Origin: Chrysoperla carnea
Lineage: Eukaryota > Arthropoda > Insecta > Neuroptera > Chrysopidae
DNA: 64,000 nucleotides
Assembly (NCBI RefSeq): GCF_905475395.1
Contig: NC_058337.1
Coordinates: 91,010,368 to 91,074,367, forward strand
Direction: 5' to 3'
Under the pieces are notes generated by a model, which was given only the letters and a program-made list of their open reading frames with translations, was not told the origin of the DNA and made no database searches. Shown here one piece after another: positions 32,701 through 45,199 of this stretch. The position numbers and the translations under genes were made by a program. Numbering within the stretch: the stretch's first letter is position 1; the number at the start of each line of letters is the position of its first letter.

Positions 32701-33400
32701 AATTTTTTGAAAATTCGGATCGACCCTTTAAAAAATTTGTTTTGAGCTGTACTTCGGAGGGGGCTTATAAAACATGATAAACTAACATATTTTCATAGGA
32801 GACTTCAAAAAAAAAGTAATCGTTTTTTGGGGACACCCTAGTGTATATATTGAATAAACATAATATTCAAAAAATCATTTCGTTTTATAATAAATAACCA
32901 TAAACCTATTATTTGTCTATTTTCAATATTAAAAATGAATTTACAATTTTATGCAAATTTTGGATAGTAATTAATATTTTAGTGGACTATTAAAAAAAAA
33001 TTTCAAGGTAGTCAATCTTCTAAAAGAATAACGTTAAGTTATCTAAATTACTTATAATTGTTTAATTTCGTAATAATTGAATACATATTTTTATATATGG
33101 ATAGAAGTTAATATTGATTGGAAGTTAAATTTATGTTTAAAAAATGGTTCTATTTGTGGTTAATTTTCTATTGATTATATTATTAGATTATTTAAAATTA
33201 TGATGCGGTTAAAAAACCATACATAGAGAATTAATTTACTAAGCTATTTTAATAAATTATGCATTTTAAAAATATTTTAATTTTTAGTGGTTAATTTTTA
33301 TGAATAAATTTTTTAAACACTAACGAAATAAATATATAATAAAATTAAACACTTATTCTGTGTAGTAAAATAAACTAAATAATTCAAAAATTCAAAAACC
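29721..33400. other. AT-rich host DNA, no gene recognised
   Basis: No supported coding region. Only scattered AT-rich low complexity was seen. Confidence 0.45.
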
Positions 33401-33404
33401 CGAC

Positions 33405-33585
33405 TGCGTTAAATAAAATCTAAAAAAAGAAACAAATCCAATACTTAACATAGTGAATTTAACAGTCGGGTCACTTATTGGGAAAATTTGAGCTGGTCTG
33501 GATTTTAATGGGTCCCGGCTGTTTAAATCGCTATGTTAACTACTCGACTTGTTTCTTTTTCTTCAGATTTTATTTAACGATTAAA
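33405..33585. mobile_element. Foldback MITE, copy 1
   Basis: The left arm starting gttaaataaaatct near 33409 and running to a cagtcggg near 33475 is the imperfect reverse complement of the right arm ending atttaac near 33580. The arms are about 65 bp, with a spacer of about 45 bp containing ttgggaaaatttgagc. Related pieces lie at 33580-33730 and 35640-35810. Confidence 0.7.
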
Positions 33586-33730
33586 AAACAAGGTCTATAG
33601 TTTATATAGCGACTGTAACAGTCGGGACCCATTATTGGGAAGATTTGAGCCGGTCTATATATTAAAAAGCTCCACTGTAAAATTCGCTGTTTAAACTACT
33701 GTGTTTGTTTTTTTCGTTTTTAGTTTTTAC
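33580..33730. mobile_element. Foldback MITE, partial copy 2
   Basis: Contains aaaaaacaagg, atagcgactgtaacagtcggg and attgggaagatttgagccgg, matching the left arm and spacer of copy 1. The right arm is poorly preserved. Confidence 0.55.
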
Positions 33731-33864
33731 GCTTTTGAATTAGGATTTTGAAATAATTATTGATACCCCATTCAACATAGTTGGACGACTTTCATTTTCA
33801 TTGATGTACGTATACTCTGTGTCACAAAATGTACACGTGTTTTACCATTCTAAGTAATAATATC

Positions 33865-34205
33865 TGGATGACCGAGCTTCGCTCGGTTATTCGCCAATAG
33901 ATGTCAGCAAGAGTCATATTTTTCACTTTAGACTACTCAAACGCCTCCTTTTTGTTATGTTATAATTTGCATTGTATTTCATTAACTACGTTATACACCA
34001 ATAGATGTCTGATGAATTTTTCTCGAAAAGACGGATAAAACGACATTTCTGATAAATGAAACCTAGCTAGATCGACTTATCGCCCCAAAAAACCCCTACT
34101 TACTCATTTTCATGAAAATCGTTGGAGCCATTTCCAAGATCGTTGATATATATATATATATTTATATATATACAAGAATTGCTCGTTTAAATATATAAGA
34201 TAAGA
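33865..34205 (+). repeat. Dispersed insect-type repeat with ccgagcttcgctcgg hairpin
   Basis: Starts near a short hairpin (ccgagc-ttc-gctcgg), contains the phrase ccaatagatgtc twice (about 33894 and 34000), and ends with an (AT)n tract and caagaattgctcgtttaaa. I recognise the style from many insect genomes; the class is not certain. Confidence 0.5.
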
Positions 34206-34400
34206 TAACTATATGATATGTTATAGCTATATCACATAGTATGTGTTTGGTCCTTGGGCCAATTTTAATGACTCTAATTTTACCCTATTTTAAGTAGTGC
34301 ATCGACTTTCATTATTTTCTTTTTCACAGTATGGCGTTTGAAAAGATCATCAAAATCGACCACCGTGTTTAGTCTCTAGAGTGTCGCAAAAAACAAAAAT

Positions 34401-34427
34401 TCATACATATATACATACATACATACC
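34401..34427. repeat. (CATA)n microsatellite
   Basis: A short tract of CATA/ATAC units directly upstream of the LINE remnant. Confidence 0.85.
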
Positions 34428-34442
34428 CATCTGCAGGAAATA

Positions 34443-34945
34443 AACTACATCTTCGAAGAGACCTTTTCAATAATTCGCAGATGGATAGATTCAGCTGGCT
34501 TGAATCTAGCAACACATAAAACCAAGGCTATGCATATTACGGGTTGAAAACTAGTAAAAAAGACTACGTTTCAACTGGGAGCCTACGATCTGACCACTCA
34601 ATCCTATATTCGCTCTCTGAAAGCTTCAGGCAAAACGTAGAATATTCAACTACCAAAGCTTCTACAGTCAGAGCTAAACTGTCCCGACTAATGCCCAACG
34701 TTGGAGGTTCGAAACAAAGAAGAAGGAAGTTGCTGGTGTCAGTGATAACATCTGCATTCACTCATGGAATCGCTATCTGAAGGAACATTGTATAACTAGA
34801 AGGAATATTAGCACTGGTTAACCCTTCGCGATGTAATACCTAGCTTTTGAACCACAGGAAGGTAGAGTTAAAAGGAAAGAGGCTCGGGCTTTTTTCGATA
34901 GGGGCCACTTGGCTAATCCATCACGAGTAGGGCATGAAGCCCTTT
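34443..34945 (+). pseudogene. Non-LTR retrotransposon reverse-transcriptase remnant, frameshifted
   Basis: The first frame (from 34443) encodes the RT palm/thumb phrase SIIRRWIDSAGLNLATHKTK and ends at a stop after HITG. A second frame (34544-34780) continues with STTKASTVRAKLSRLMPNVG and RRRKLLVSVI, the thumb region of arthropod LINEs. Part of the sequence between them is lost. The order and spacing match ORF2 of Jockey/I-type elements. Frameshift and stops show it is dead. Downstream sequence to about 34945 may be its tail. Confidence 0.75.
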
Positions 34946-34969
34946 CCAAAATAAAAAACCAAAAAGGAA

Positions 34970-35110
34970 CGTACATACATATATACAAACATACAGACAA
35001 ACATACAAACACTCATAAATACATGCATCCAAACATATACTCTGTGTCAAAAAACAACGCACGGATTTACATATATACTCTATGTAAATTCCTATACATA
35101 CATGCATACG
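34970..35110. repeat. Degenerate ACATACA-rich repeat
   Basis: Imperfect acatacatata/aaacataca units. Overlapping frames on both strands are low-complexity artefacts. Confidence 0.7.
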
Positions 35111-35639
35111 TACATAGTCTAATAAACCACTCCTTTACATCGCACAGTCAGGAGAAATTCGCTTGCATGGACGAAACTATAGTAGCGTCCAGCGGAAGGG
35201 ATTGGGTTCAAAAATATAAAAAATTTCTTCATTTATGACGCAGGCCTCTCGGCCAATTTCTTTAAACACTACTGACTACACAAACTTTGTATGGAAGTAC
35301 AATACAAGAAAAAAATTTAACAAAATTACGAATTGTGTTACTTTGTTTAGGTTAAAAAGGGAAAGTAACCAAGTATTTAACGTCTAAAATATTATTGTTA
35401 TAGAGCTGAGGTATAATATTTGATTATTATACAAAAAATATGAGAAAATAAATATTAAATGCCACAAGATAAACAGCGTATATAAGATGTACATGATGTA
35501 CACTTGTATTCAAAAAATAATGAACGAAGACGCGGATCAAAATATTATACAAAATATTAACTTTAAAAACAAAGATAATGAACTAAATAAAAGCTTTAAT
35601 TATTAGGTACCTCATATGTAAAAATACAGTTATGGTTCG

Positions 35640-35812
35640 AATATCGTGTTAAAAAAAAAACAACAAGTCCTGTACTATACATAGCGACTTTAATGGTCTG
35701 GGTCCATTAAATTCAAGACCGACTCAAGTCTTCCCAATTTTGGGCCCCGATTGTTGAAGCTGCTATGTAACTAGAAACTTGTTTCTTCTTTTTTAGATTT
35801 TAATTTACGCAT
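35640..35812. mobile_element. Foldback MITE, copy 3
   Basis: Arms with aacaagtcc...atagcgactttaatggtctggg and ccccgattgttgaagctgctatgt...acttgtttcttcttttttaga are imperfect reverse complements. Same family as 33405-33730. Confidence 0.65.
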
Positions 35813-38540
35813 TAGGGTTTTTTTCATTTTTTAAATTATTTAATTTATTTGCTTACTTTGTACTTACTCTCTGGTGGAGACAAATGACAACTAAACAAAT
35901 TCGTTTATTTGTATATTTTTAATTGAAGTCCACCATCACCTTTAATTATATGAAAGGCGACACAAATGCAAAAAGGAGTTTCTACTTTTTATTGCAGTTA
36001 AAACTAATATTTTTAACTGAATTTCAAAAAATTATATTTTCTTAGTTATTAAAACTTTTAAGATCACTGAATCATTGCAAGGAAACTTAAAAAAACTCAT
36101 CTCGTTCTGTTCAGTAGTTTTTACGTGATGCACATAAGCACAAAATACCTATGCTACCTACGATTTTCTTTATATTGAAAATGTACTGGCTAACGTTCAG
36201 CAGCTCATTTAGCTGTGTTTCTCTTTTATTAAATCAAGTTGTAATAAAGTTGTTCATTCGTAAGGTAAACCTAATCGCATGTAATTTAAGATATATAAAT
36301 ATGGTATTTTTATTATTGTAAAAATGTTTGTATTATTAGTACATTACATATGTAATCATTTTCAAATGTGAAGGTTAAAACTATCTTTTTATCGTCTTTT
36401 TTCTTTTATTTTTTATGTAATAGGTGAATTTTTATTTTATTGTTTTTAAATTAAAAAGGTAAATAAATATACATACAATTGTTAAGCTTCATTTTCTTTT
36501 TACAATTATTATTACATGTGTTATAAAAAAAAGAAATAATTTTTTATTTCATTTGAAGTGTAATGAAACGTTTAACACATATTAAATGGTATTTTACATT
36601 TTAATGACTACCTTCTAGAGATCGGATTATACGAAATTATAAAAAAGATTCTTCCGTTGACGTTGTATTGGAATATTTTTTACTATAATTACTTTTTTGC
36701 TTGTTTAGTGCTTCCTTGTATGTATGCAAATTTAGGTTACAAAGTAGCTTGCAACTCTCCGTGGCCATCGTGGTCATTTGCATTCATTACAATTTTTTTT
36801 TTTTTTTTGAAAATTATGACTGGCAAATTCTAATAAAGTAATTGGCAACTAGTGACAACTAGTTGCAATTTATCTTAAAAGTAACATCTCTCTGGGAAGC
36901 CTCCTATTAGAAATATTATAAGAAGATTTTAAAGAATACCAACCTATATCAACAGCACTCTCTTAGAATCGCAATGGATCGATACTACTCCTCGTTTGTA
37001 TTTTATAGGCCAAAAATGTTTCCACTAACGATGTCTAAGGGTTAGATATTTCTAATATCTAATTGGCTATTCCTAATGGCTACCAGGTTCAATAATAGAC
37101 AAATGGCACCACGGTGTATTTCAGCGACTAAAAAAGACAAAAACTAAAAAGGGAGACGAAATATGATGATATTGGGTATGCAACAACTTTTCTAGTTTAT
37201 CGACAAATTCCTAAATCCTGCTAATTCGGTAGACCTTCATATCCAGTAACTTTTCACTATTGTATGTGACTTTCAACAACAAAAATCTATCAATAAATAC
37301 ATGTATCGATTATTTTGTTTCGTTTTTTCAACAAAATAATAATTTTTCAATATTCCCAATACAGCCATGTTCCCATTTGGCTGTTATAATTGAGATCACC
37401 ATACTTATGCACGGAATATAGTCTCCAATAACTCTTCATTTTTTGATTTCACGATGCCGCTTGGTATAATTATCCTATGAACTCAAGCATTAGTTTTCGG
37501 AGAGGGGTGACACGATGTCACCTCCTTCAAGAATGGGTTAAATCTTCAATATTATCTTCAAAAGATAGGGTTAAATAAAAATAAGTTTAAAATAAAAGAT
37601 CGATTTTTGTGTTTCAATTTATCGATTTTATTATTTTTTTCTCTTATCTTTAATTAAGATTTAGCTCGACAAGTTATTTGTTTTTTTAGTTTATAATAAT
37701 AATCGAAAATCAATTTTGCTGTCTGAATTTATATACAAAATTTAGTAAAAAAAAAACCAAAATAAAAATTCATTGAGTTGTACATTATACCTAGAGCAAA
37801 TTTGGTACAACTGTTTAAAGCGCTTGATATGAATCCAAGATATCCAGGTTCGATTCTTTGTATATGAGTGTTTTTTTTTTTAAATCCTCTTTGATTATAA
37901 ATCAATTATTAGGTTATTAAAAATCAATGTTTTTTAAAATCGGCTTTCTTCACATTCCTAGAGAAAATGGAGACAAGTCATATTCTTGTAAATGGATTAA
38001 CGTTAATTGTCTATATACGCTATGAATATATAATTATTCATAAATGGTAAAATAATTAAATAATTTGCACTACTGTATGTAAGTTTTTATTGTACAAATG
38101 AGTAAGAAAAAGATTCTTTCAATCACATGATATTATGTTAACGAAGTAATGCCTATTTTAATGTGTCATTTAACTGACATTGTATTAGAATTAAGAAAAC
38201 TCTTTATTTGATTCATCTGACCTAGTTAATTCAGTATTATACATATTTAATAAATAATATGGACAAATTACTTTCTTTATATTTAAAAAATTGTTTCATG
38301 AATTAATAAAACACAACAAAAAATGGGCGATGCTCAACTGCATCAAAGTTCTGAATCCAAAATTTCAACATTCGACAGTTAATCAATCGTTTTGATACTT
38401 GATTCAAGGATACTAAAAATGGATAGAAACCCTGAATTTTTTTGTGATTGTAATACGTGGTTTTCCAATCTTGTTGGCTAAGTTAGCTCACCATTCCTAA
38501 GAAAGCAGGTCCATCACTACTTAATTAATTTAATCAGTTT
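35813..38540. other. AT-rich host DNA with one tRNA-like trace
   Basis: No gene was recognised. Near 37800-37865, the segment gtttaaagcgcttgatatga followed by aggttcgattc looks like the A-box to B-box part of a decayed tRNA or tRNA-derived SINE. Confidence 0.4.
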
Positions 38541-38544
38541 TAAT

Positions 38545-38660
38545 GAGATGGCGGGTGTAAGTTTAAACGAAGAGGTGTACTCAGTCTCTCAAAAGAATTG
38601 AGGAGCTGAAATAATCAGCGAAAATGTGGCTGGGTATCACAATGGGGTTCAGGTCTCCCA
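38545..38660 (+). mobile_element. SINE 3' fragment
   Basis: Shares gaggtgtactcag, aattgaggagctga, atcagcg and gtatcacaatgg in order with the SINE at 2916-3175. The tRNA head is missing. Confidence 0.65.
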
Positions 38661-38744
38661 GTGAGTGTTGACACTGCCTGCACTAAAACCTGCCTATTTA
38701 CTTGCAATAACATATTAGCCAATATCTTTTTTATCTTTCTAAGA

Positions 38745-39175
38745 TAACCCTTTGAAAAAATCGAGAAAAACGCAAAAAAAATTTTGTTTTGGAATTAGGG
38801 TAATCTGGATCCATTAATTTAATTTAATGATTGGATGCAGAGTTTCTGAGATATGGCAATATTTGGATCGATTTGAGTCCGTATCTCAAAATTTATTCTG
38901 CCAGTCATCAAATGAACCCGATTTTTGTACTTCTTGGGTCAAAATAACCTTATTTACTGAGTTTTATCGAAATTGGAGATAAAAAAAAATTCTCGATTTT
39001 TTTGCAATTTTTTTAAGGGGTACGTACCTTTGAAAAAATTGAAAAAAATGAAAAAAAAATTTTGTTTTGGAATTTGATGAAACTCGATGGATGGGGTAAT
39101 TTTGATCCAAAAAGTATAAAAATTAGGTTAATTTAATGATTGGATGCAGAGTTTTTGAGACATCGCAATACTTGG
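38745..39175 (+). repeat. Dispersed repeat family C, two tandem units
   Basis: Each unit contains a poly-purine start, attttgttttggaatt and taatttaatgattggatgca-gagttt. The same unit appears at 63835-64000 at the window's right edge. Confidence 0.7.
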
Positions 39176-39179
39176 CCTA

Positions 39180-39460
39180 GCTATCACTTATGTGCTTAAT
39201 TCCAGGACACAAATACTCCAAATTCTTGAAACTTATTCTAGCTAAGTTAATTTTGATCACAAATTTGAAAAGTATGACCCAAGTATAGTAGAATAACATA
39301 CTTGGTTTATCAAAATTGGATAAAATTTAAATGTGATAGAGCAAAATTAAATTTTTTGAATTCTAATGACGTCATTAAGTTAAAAAATTCGAATTTTTTG
39401 ATAACACAGGCAAATTTGATCCGAACTCAGCTGATTTCAATATATATAAGGCGCAACCTA
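39180..39460 (-). repeat. Dispersed repeat family D, copy 1
   Basis: Reverse complement of 42345-42760. Both contain gggtcatacttttcaaattt on one strand, a phrase for aacctatctc or agctaagttaattttgatca, and a tgacgtcatt/tgacatcat core. Confidence 0.7.
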
Positions 39461-39935
39461 AATACTTGCCACCCTCCACTTGCTATGTACCCTCGTTGCG
39501 CCCCTGTTTAGAGAGTAATTAAATTTTTGAGATATATGATTTAATAAATTTTATTAATATTCCACACTAACTTTATTACAGTCTATTTATAATATAACGC
39601 TTATCTCCATGAACGGAAATTGTATAAAATTATATTAAACATACACTCAGAATTTAAAGTCATACAAACACCATCTATTTTATTTCTCAAGATATTACAA
39701 GTGGTACAGCATCTTCATTCAATACATTTTACGTGGTACTGTATAAATTGTGATAAACACAGATGGCTCTCTTATCTTCAAATTGTCTTTGGTTTCAAAA
39801 TAAAATATAATAATGGAAATTCATTCAGTAGACTGCCAGTCCGATCACCGATTTTCAAGAATAATCTCCGCATTTTTGTCACTTTTATGAGAAAAAATTA
39901 ATCCCTTATAAATAAAAATATGTTTTAGTTATATG

Positions 39936-40497
39936 TAAAACAAGTGGAAACAAACAATTGACTTAGTTAATTGTTGAAATACCATATATACACAATGTTA
40001 ATGACTCTTATCACATTACACATACATTCGTGTCACACATACATAACTGATATTCCCATATAATACATACTATACAATTTGCGCCTAATTTGCACACTAA
40101 CGGGTACACAGTGATGTTTACGGAAAAATGTTTCAAACAAAAGTTGTTAATTTTTTTATAAGAAACATTTTTTTACATTTGAACTTTTGTTCTATCTCTA
40201 ACGGTTAACAAAGTTACGGACCCAAGACTCATTTGACATATGTTGCCTATTTACGAACTCGACCTCCCTGTTTATGTCTTGAGCAAGCTGTAAAAATTTT
40301 AGCTTGATATCATTTTCCGTTTTTAGTTATCGAGTTGAAAGACGGACGGACGGACGGACAACCGGAAATGGACTAATGAGATGATTCTATGAACACCTAT
40401 ACCAGAATTTTTTTTGTAGCATCAATATTTTTAAGCGTTACAAACTTGGGACTAAACTTAGTATACCTTGTGTATTACATATATACATGGTATAAAA
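39936..40497 (+). repeat. Dispersed repeat family B, full-looking copy
   Basis: Shares its order with 60690-60975 and 62335-62815: an aattgact start, catacatac tract, aatttgcgcctaatttgc, cagtgatgtttacg, a GGAC tetranucleotide run, and the end acaaacttgggactaaactt. The end can fold, because tatacc and ggtata flank its last 30 bases. Non-coding; class not resolved. Confidence 0.75.
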
Positions 40498-40804
40498 ATT
40501 AATATTTATATTGTTCACACCATTACATAATATTATTTAATACTGTGATGATTTTTTATTTTGTATTGTTGGCCCTGAAAAGGATATATTTTAATAAAAT
40601 GCATAAAACAGCCCATAGAAATGCTCACCATAATTTCAGTGATAATATTAGTAATTTGTCAAGTATACTAAATGTAAGAATAAACATTTATTATTTTATA
40701 CCCATCACAATCTAATGAAGTTTTTAGGAAATCCCCTTTAGGAAGTCCCCATACAATAAAAGGGTTCCAAATAAATTTAAAAAAGCTGCAAAAAAATTTT
40801 TCTT

Positions 40805-41125
40805 TTTAATCGTAGCGCATGAGCTGCGTTAGTAAATTCCCCCAGAGATTGAAAAAATAACACAATTTTTCTAAAATCGAATATTGCATTTTAATTTTTC
40901 AAGAATTTTATTTTAAAAACTAAGCACCTGGAGAAAAAAACACCAGAGTACTTTTTTGCTTAAAACTGATCAAAAAATACAAAAATATTTTATACTTTTT
41001 TCCTTCGTATTTGCTAAAACCAGATAATCTACGGATTTATTGGAATGAACTGCGTATCTTTTCTGAAATTTTAATTTGACAACCCTATTATTCAGCAAGC
41101 CATTTGATATGAATGATATTACAAA
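40805..41125. repeat. Dispersed repeat family F, copy 1
   Basis: Contains cgtagcgcatgagctgc, attgcattttaatttttcaa and, further on, caaccctattattcagcaag. Parts recur at 45690-45760 and 48340-48475. Confidence 0.65.
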
Positions 41126-41591
41126 GCTCATTGTTATGTATGCACAATAAATCTTTCTAAGAAACAAGGTCTCTTTGTTCAAAATACTTGAGGACAAACA
41201 AACTATCGAAGTTTCAGAGAAAACTTATTTAAATATAAAATTAAATTTGACTATGTAAATATGTCATTGCAACAAATAAATAAATTTTAAAATTTATTTT
41301 GACATTATTTACTAATATTGTTATTATTTATTACAATTTTTCAAGGCAAGGTTGTTAATACCTATTTGTATTAGAGCTAGTGTTACATACTCTAAAAATC
41401 CAAAAGTTATTGGACCAAACCGTCACATAAAAGCAGTAAATCAAAAACAGACATGCGATTCCAATGTCGAAAAAACCATTACAGGGGTTGGTAATGTCGA
41501 TGTAACAAACAATAGCACATTGAAGAGATGTAATGAAAATGGGTTTTTTCAACACTTTTATTTTTATCCCCGAAATAAAGAAGTAGTGTTA

Positions 41592-41800
41592 TAAGACCGC
41601 TATTTGTGTGTGTCTGTATGTGTGTATGTCTGTCTGTCTGTCAAAGCGCCTAAACGGATGAACCGATTTTAATTTTTTTGGTTTTATTTGAAGGTAATTT
41701 AACAGAGAGTATTCTTAGTTTAAAGTGCGAGCTTAAGATTACGTACCCGAAAAATTTGTCGCAGGTTTTTTAAATTTTGAAAATTTTACTTGTTTTTATA
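41592..41800 (+). repeat. Dispersed repeat family A, copy
   Basis: TCTG-rich start, cctaaacggatgaaccgatt, then attcttagttt and acgtacccgaaaaatttgtc. Same family as 590-930. Confidence 0.75.
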
Positions 41801-42039
41801 GCAGGAAGTATTTCATTAATATAACAAGTTTCAATCAAAACAATTTTTACAAGCCTCGTTAGGAGCAGAGATAATAGCAGAGCACTTTACCCGCTTTCCT
41901 TTGAGACTATACGGTATGCAATTTTTTGTAGATATTACTTTGTCAATATCGGTATGATCACCATAATGTATCGGTGTGAACGCCATGCTGTGTATTGTAT
42001 GGAAGGAATAGTAACTTTAGCAATATTTATGACGAACGA

Positions 42040-42190
42040 GTCAATGCCACATGGGCGTCAGGCTCATACCGGTTGGTGATACCCACAATATTTCTGGTGG
42101 ATAGTCCTAACCAATACTGTAATATTACTTATGCTGATATAGGGCACTATAGTATCTGTCTCTTTACCGTACCAGCATTTTAGTAACCGA
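42040..42190 (+). repeat. Dispersed repeat family E, copy 2
   Basis: Shares catgggcgtcagg, ggtggatagtcc and taccagcatt with 29565-29720. The open frame overlapping it is not considered a gene. Confidence 0.65.
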
Positions 42191-42344
42191 CATACACTTC
42201 ATATTGTTTAGAAGGGAAAAATTTGAATCCTCAATTTAAATTAGGAAAAAAAATTACCCAAGTGCATGAGTTGCGAGGCACCTGAGTGCAAGGTTTGCGA
42301 GGCACCCGAGTACGATGCACCCGAGTGCTATACGAATAGATTTG

Positions 42345-42760
42345 GGTCATACTTTTCAAATTTGTGAGCAAAATTAACATAGCTCTTATAGGTTTTAAGA
42401 ATGTGAAGTCCTGGTCCCGATATTATGCACGTAAGTGATAGCTAGCAAAAAATTTACATCGCAGCTTAAAAACCTGACCCAAAATTAATGGGTTTCAAAA
42501 TAAATTCCAGTAAGATCGGATCAAATTTGCCTGTATTGTCCAAAAAAAATCGGTTTTTTTAAGTTAATGACATCATCGGAATCTGAAAAATTTTTTTTTC
42601 TATCACATCTAAATTTTATCCTATTTTGATAATCCAAGTATGTAATCCTACTAATTTTGGGTCATACTTTTCAAATTTGTGATCAAAATTAACCTATCTC
42701 TATTTGGTTTCAAGAATGTGGTATCCTGGTCTCGGAATTAAGAACATTAATGAGAGTGAA
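42345..42760 (+). repeat. Dispersed repeat family D, inverted pair, copies 2 and 3
   Basis: The phrase gggtcatacttttcaaattt occurs twice (about 42346 and 42659), followed each time by aaaattaacatagctc/aaaattaacctatctc. Opposite orientation to 39180-39460. Confidence 0.7.
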
Positions 42761-43516
42761 TAGTCACAGGCGACAAAATGTTTTCAACAAGCATCGTCAG
42801 TTTCTTATATAAACACCACGTATCTTAGTTAAGACTTCAATCAATAGCTTTTACATAATTGCATAAAAAATTCTACTTTCACGTATCTATAGATTTTGTA
42901 ACCAATATTTACCGAATCTTGTTAACCTTTGCAAAGGTGGAAATCTCAAAATATTTTGTTTAATTTTCTTTATTAGATATATGTTACAATATATTGACAC
43001 CCTTGATTTAAAACCATACTAAATAAGGCAAGAGTTTCACTCTTCGATCACGTTGGCTGTAACAAATATGAAAATTTGGGTAAAATCCCTTTTCATGTTT
43101 TGCTCATTTTTTGATAACTTTTTTTCTAAAATTTTGTGTTCCACTTACTTAGCAGGTGTGTGTTAATTTTTAGTGGATTCTATTTATGTTATTTGTGGAT
43201 TCTACTCACAAATTTTTTTTGCTTGTTTGGTTTTATTTTTATTCAATTGATTTTTCTTTTTTGATACGTGAAAGGTCAAAACGGAAATTTTCTCTAATTT
43301 ACGCAAAAAGTATATTAATTTTATTTTCCCTAATTCAATAGTTTTTCTGTCAATTTTCTAAGTAAAATCTTTTTTTATTATATGTGCAAAATATGAAAAT
43401 AATCCAAATACCTAAAAAGTAAAAGTGAAAAAAATAATATCATAATTTTTTTAATATATTTTTTATTAAAAAAAATAAGAGCCGATAACTTAATTTCGAT
43501 TCTTTCGTCGGAAAAA

Positions 43517-43522
43517 TTTATT
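43517..43522 (-). terminator. Candidate polyadenylation signal of the cuticle gene
   Basis: AATAAA on the minus strand lies about 165 bp after the stop codon. Confidence 0.4.
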
Positions 43523-43686
43523 TACAACATAAAAACAAAGAAAAAATTTTTAAAACAAATATAAAAACAAAAAACTTTTAAATATTTTTGAAGAAAAAAA
43601 AAAACAACGAAATTTCACATTATTTCCAAAAAATTAAATTCGTAAAAATTATTTTTAATTTAAAAAAAAAATCGAATTAATTAAAT

Positions 43687-45099
43687 TTAGTAGCGTCTTT
43701 GTGGTTGGAGTGGTTCTGGATGTGTACGAATCCATTCTAAAGCTCTTAAAATTGGTTCTGGAATTGGTGGAGGTTTTGGAATGTGATCACCTCTTGGTTG
43801 ATAACCATTTTCATTAGCTTCATATTGTTCGACAATTGGAATACCTTCGGGTGAAACGTATTGGAATGCACCAACAATATCTAATGCATCTTCATCTTTG
43901 GAAATTTGACGAAGAGTTCCAGATGCTCCAGCTGAGATTCCATTTTCAGTTTCATAGCTGAAATAAAGTAACGGCATGTTTATTAATTACTTTTTTTACT
44001 TATTCCGATGAACGTGATATCTTTAGAACCTCCTAGTATCGAAAGTCCTAAGGAATAAAGCTAAAATTCTTAATTTCTACCTAATCGACTTTCAAACTTA
44101 GAAATCCGAAATTAGAAACTAATTTGTATCATAGAAAATCATAATTTACTAGTATTTTAAAATATACTGGTCTCAGAATATTGGTCCACATAAAATCACT
44201 TTCGAATAACAAATTTTTTCTCTCCTTTATTAAGTTTTTGCTGCAAAATTACTGTTAGCGTAAAGTTCAATTTAACAATCAACAAAGCCATAAAAGTTTT
44301 TTGTCTTATATCATGTACTTTTTTCCTGTAACAGACATTAAACCGTATCCACTCAAAAGGCGTTAACACACGATGCGATGGTCAAGTATTCGACGCTATT
44401 TTATCTAGTTAAAACACATTATAGTTTCATCATCGTAACAAATGACTGACTACTTTTAAATTTTAATTTAACAAAAATTTATAGAACTTTGCAATTTATT
44501 TCACTTTTGTTGAGACGAAGACGATTCTAATTGTCCCCCATGATACTTAGAAGTATACTCTTCTTTTTTTCGATGGATCAAAAATCATACAAATACGCTT
44601 ACCTATATTGGAATGAATTTCCATCTGAGCTAATATCTTGAGTTTGTTTCAATATTCTTGCATTAGCTTCAGCACTACGATAAAGTGGTTGTTGAGGTTG
44701 GTAAATTGGTTGGACTGGTTGTGGCGGTAAAGTTGGTCGAGCTGTTACTGGCACAATTGGACGTGAATATGATGGACGTCTATATTGTGGTTGTAATCCA
44801 AATGGACGTGGTGTTGAAAATGGACTAAGTAAATTCGTGGATGGTCGTACTTGTGCATAGGCACAAGCCAGTAATGCAAATCCAATAACCTACAAATAAA
44901 ATCAAAAAATAAAATATTTTGACATTACAAAACAGCATTTTGAAAATATATGGCTATTTAAACACATAAAATTGTGCAAGAAAGAATTTAAAACTTGATG
45001 GTATTTTGCATATGAAAGTATTTCAACAATCGTATTAATAAATCGACAACAGACTGGTTCTTCATTTTACATTTAGAGACCAAAACTTACCAATTTCAT
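43687..45099 (-). CDS. RR-1 chitin-binding cuticular protein, three exons
   Basis: Predicted exons on the minus strand are 45091-45099 (three codons), 44603-44889 and 43687-43957, giving 188 residues. GT..AG sites keep frame; introns are about 200 and 645 bp. The tiny first exon, cutting the signal peptide after codon 3, is the usual layout of insect cuticle genes. The signal peptide covers about residues 1-15 and ends ACAYA. Residues 16-75 are proline/glutamine-rich with RPTLPPQPVQPIYQPQQP. The C-terminal exon carries the RR-1 consensus (YETENGISAGASG, GAFQYVSPEGIPI, ANENGYQPRGDHIP) and PPPIPEPILRALEWI. The protein would be secreted and bind chitin in soft cuticle. A TATA box lies upstream. 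It is the only host protein gene I can support in the window. Confidence 0.93.
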
Positions 45100-45169
45100 A
45101 ATGATGATGTGTGTTATAAGATGAACCGATCTAAATCGAATCTTGATCAAATCAAATAAAATTTGCTTC

Positions 45170-45180
45170 TTATATATACT
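45170..45180 (-). promoter_or_regulatory. TATA box of the cuticle gene
   Basis: AGTATATATAA on the minus strand lies about 75 bp upstream of the start codon, a normal distance for an insect gene with a short 5' UTR. Confidence 0.6.
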
Positions 45181-45199
45181 ATGACCTCTACATTGTGTA

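Noticed and set aside
34818..35238. Cysteine/tyrosine-rich and threonine/histidine-rich frames
   Set aside because: Low-complexity translation of ACATACA repeats next to the LINE remnant.
37800..37865. tRNA gene
   Set aside because: A- and B-box-like stretches exist but the acceptor stem does not pair; likely a decayed SINE head.
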